Source of the DNA: Colias croceus
Taxonomy: Eukaryota; Arthropoda; Insecta; Lepidoptera; Pieridae
Assembly: GCF_905220415.1 (NCBI RefSeq)
Contig: NC_059542.1
Location: forward strand, 1,922,001-1,986,000
DNA length: 64,000 nucleotides
Direction: 5' to 3'
Shown: piece by piece, positions 61,652 to 64,000 of the stretch
Numbering within the stretch: the first letter of the stretch is position 1
Layout of the letters: every line of letters starts with the position of its first letter
The notes under the pieces: generated by a model
The model's input: the letters and a program-made list of their open reading frames with translations, nothing else
Database searches by the model: none
Told to the model about the DNA's origin: nothing
Translations under genes and position numbers: made by a program

Positions 61652-64000
61652 CTGTAAATAAATAATTATTTAGGAGAAGTTTAGCGTAAAGTAAGACTTA
61701 TTTCTTGTGCTCACTGTGTTTTTATTTATAACTAATACGTTTTCACAGCAATCAATTCAAAAACGATAAATTGAATTTATAAGATATCTATACTTATTTT
61801 TTGCTTGTTTTTTGAATATTGAAATATTTAATTGTATTTAATATAATTTGTTACGCAGACGAAACGTTTTTGCGATATTCCAATTTGGAAAACACAAATA
61901 GGGTTGAACAAAAACATTTTGGCATTATAACAATAGCGTTGAATATTCATTGAAAGTTGTTGTTTTGGAGGCCCATTATAAATGAAGAGCGCGTCCCTGT
62001 TAAGGGCAACCCATCCATATACTGCCATGTGTAACCGACACACGTTTTTTTACAACATAAATTATTTAATGTCACAACTTTTAAGACATTATTGCGCCTA
62101 ATAAAAATTAAAAATGTTTGGTAAGGTCAGTAACTTCTAACACGTAGTCCACATTGAAACTGGGTAGTAGGTATATAATATGTTAAAAAATATACGTTGG
62201 AATCATAATATCTATAGAATTTCACTGATCATATTGTCATTATTATTGTGAATATCAATGGGTTTATCATTATGTATATAAAAAAAAAAATTCTCTCTAG
62301 CGTTAAGTATATATGGCACTACTCAAAAATTGACATCTAAATAAATATATTTAGAGCCAATTAAAAATATATTTGCAACTGAATATTATAACTGTTGGCT
62401 TCGTATCGATCTGCAAATTATACATTTTACTTATCTCATAGTCTTGTAGCAATTTTGCATTACATGTATAGACGATACAGAATAAATCACTACAGGCCAT
62501 GACTTCCAAACCAGTCATAACTCACAAGCGAGACTCGGAACTCGGAAGTATCATCGAGTTAAATAATTGAATGATGTCATAATAATATAAGAATGTGGCG
62601 ACAATATCAAATATAAATAAAGTGTAAATTTTTAATTTTATTCATAACTAGCTTCTCGCCCCAAGCATGCATTTCCAGGAAACACCCTCAAAGTCCCCGT
62701 TCCCGTGGGGTTTCTGGTATGAAATCTATTCTAGGTTGTTTCTCGGGTCTCAAGCTATCTCTGTACTAAGTTTTATCCAAAATGGTTCAATAGTTTAGGC
62801 GTGAAAAAGACAGATATACAATGTTACTTTCACATTTAATTAGGGATATGACAGGTGTCAAAATGACTACTGAAAAATATAACAATAACAGTCGCTAAAC
62901 TCACACAATTAGGAATTTTATTAAACTTTAATAAGTCTTTCACGCTCTGTATAACAAATACATGGCCTCTCGGCGAAACCGAGCAGAAATTCATAGACGT
63001 CATGGTGAAGGCAATACTTGCGTAATGGGATTACCGTGTAGAGTAGTGTGCCAGACGTAGAGATTGCTATCGACGCATCGATTGACTTGTTATTGAGGAA
63101 AATGAGACTATACAGTTTGTACGTAGGTAGCGCATTCACCATAGTTAGATTAAAAATAAATATCTATTATGTACATGAATTTATTATCCATTAAACATAA
63201 TTTAACGGCGAACTTAATACCTATAAGGTCTTTCAGTTAAACTTTAGTAGGTACTAACGTGTGTTTATATTATGATTTATGTAAGTACATAATATATTAA
63301 AAAATCTTCTTTCGTCTGTCTTTTGACGAGTCTAATAAAGTTGTATCTACCATATTTTTTTATTGTTTTGTTTTTATAAAAACTTGTCTCAATCTAAAAA
63401 TATGTATTATAATTTGTATTATAATTATACTTTTGGAAAAATTTAAGATTACTCGGTCCATAAATTTAGAACAATAGAAGCGGTTGCAAGGTTCGCTGGG
63501 TATTTGATAAAATGTTATCAGCTATGAGTGGTAAAATTTGCGAAGTATTTACCATTTTTTTATTACTAGAATAATAAAAACATTATTTTTGTTACGAAAT
63601 TATTTTATACTAGTTGTTAATTAATGCTATTTTATAATTTTAATTGTTTCAGGGATACGTGTTTTTTATTGCTGTTCTGCTCGTAATTAAATTTTAAATA
63701 ATAAATTATAATATTAAAATGTACAATAAAATGTATAAGAAAATTCTATGTTTACCTTTGCTTGACTTTCAAATGTTCTAGCAAGGAATGCCATATAAAT
63801 AAACTATTAAAAATAAAATCAATTGAACGAAGCAATATTGGCGTCAATTATTTTTGTGTATCGTTTTCGTTATGGCAGTGACCGGTAACGATTCATTTTT
63901 ATCAATACATTTAATTTAATTTTCAAGTTTTTCCTAATGTAAATAGGTAAAATTTGAAACAATATCATTAAATATTATGTAGTTCTTCTATCTTTTTTCT
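61652..64000. other. Sequence upstream of the Spätzle start-codon exon
   Basis: The acceptor at 61651 implies a further 5' UTR exon to the right, but none was located. One degenerate Helitron is present (62648-62846). The rest is AT-rich, with no CpG-rich promoter-like block and no recognisable gene, so the promoter may lie beyond the window. Confidence 0.45.
62648..62846 (-). mobile_element. Degenerate Lep1-like Helitron
   Basis: On the plus strand it reads CTAGCTTCTCGCC, CCCGTTCCCGTGGGGTTTCT, TTTCTCGGGTCTCAAG and GGTTCAATAGTTTAGGCGTG, then loses similarity around ttactttcacatttaatta. It is more diverged than the other copies. Confidence 0.65.

Noticed and set aside
1..64000. Prokaryotic-type systems, CRISPR arrays or integrated viral genes
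   Set aside because: None seen. The repeats are eukaryotic transposable elements, the coding sequence is intron-split, and no viral protein signature was recognised.

Overview
This is nuclear DNA from an insect, almost certainly a moth or butterfly. The window is AT-rich and intron-dominated. It is littered with short repeats typical of Lepidoptera: Lep1-like Helitrons that start TCCATACTAATATTATAAATG and end GCGGGCGGAAA(G/C)CTAG, elements ending in AACCGACTTCAAA, a tRNA-derived SINE, a CR1/Jockey-type LINE fragment and a dead mariner. There are no prokaryotic operons, CRISPR arrays or convincing stable-RNA genes. Only two protein-coding genes could be supported. Both are on the minus strand and both had to be assembled from exons by hand, using splice sites and phase.

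Gene 1 (left, about 32 kb down to beyond position 1) is a Tet-family methylcytosine dioxygenase. Two coding exons are visible. One is a long first coding exon (22112-20973, 380 codons) that is Ser/Thr/Pro/Gln-rich with a basic cluster. The other is a small exon (16027 or 16012 to 15872) encoding an eight-cysteine CXXC zinc finger of the TET/CXXC4/CXXC5 type. The catalytic exons were not found and probably lie left of the window. A 702-nt 5' leader (22814-22113) carries a single short upstream ORF whose stop overlaps the main start. CpG-rich blocks at about 31.4-32.1 kb, 24.3-24.8 kb and 1-370 are candidate promoters or alternative first exons.

Gene 2 (right, 61638 down to 37945) is a complete Spätzle-family cytokine precursor. 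It has seven coding exons with consistent splice phases, 407 codons plus a stop. The order is a signal peptide split by a 20.2-kb intron, a Cys-containing prodomain, two furin-type sites (RRKR and RPRR) and a 104-residue cystine-knot domain with eight cysteines. It is the type of ligand that activates Toll receptors after proteolysis.

Region by region: 1-15871 is Tet intron or downstream sequence with Helitrons, a 42-bp tandem repeat and YY1-like motifs. 15872-22814 holds the Tet exons with one MITE and one Helitron in the intron. 22815-32060 is the Tet 5' intron or upstream region. 32061-37944 is intergenic with a CpG-rich island at 35.0-35.6 kb. 37945-41385 holds six compact Spätzle exons. 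41386-61587 is the giant first intron, the main store of mobile elements (LINE with nested SINE, mariner, fold-back element, Helitrons). 61588-61651 is the start-codon exon, and 61652-64000 is upstream sequence.
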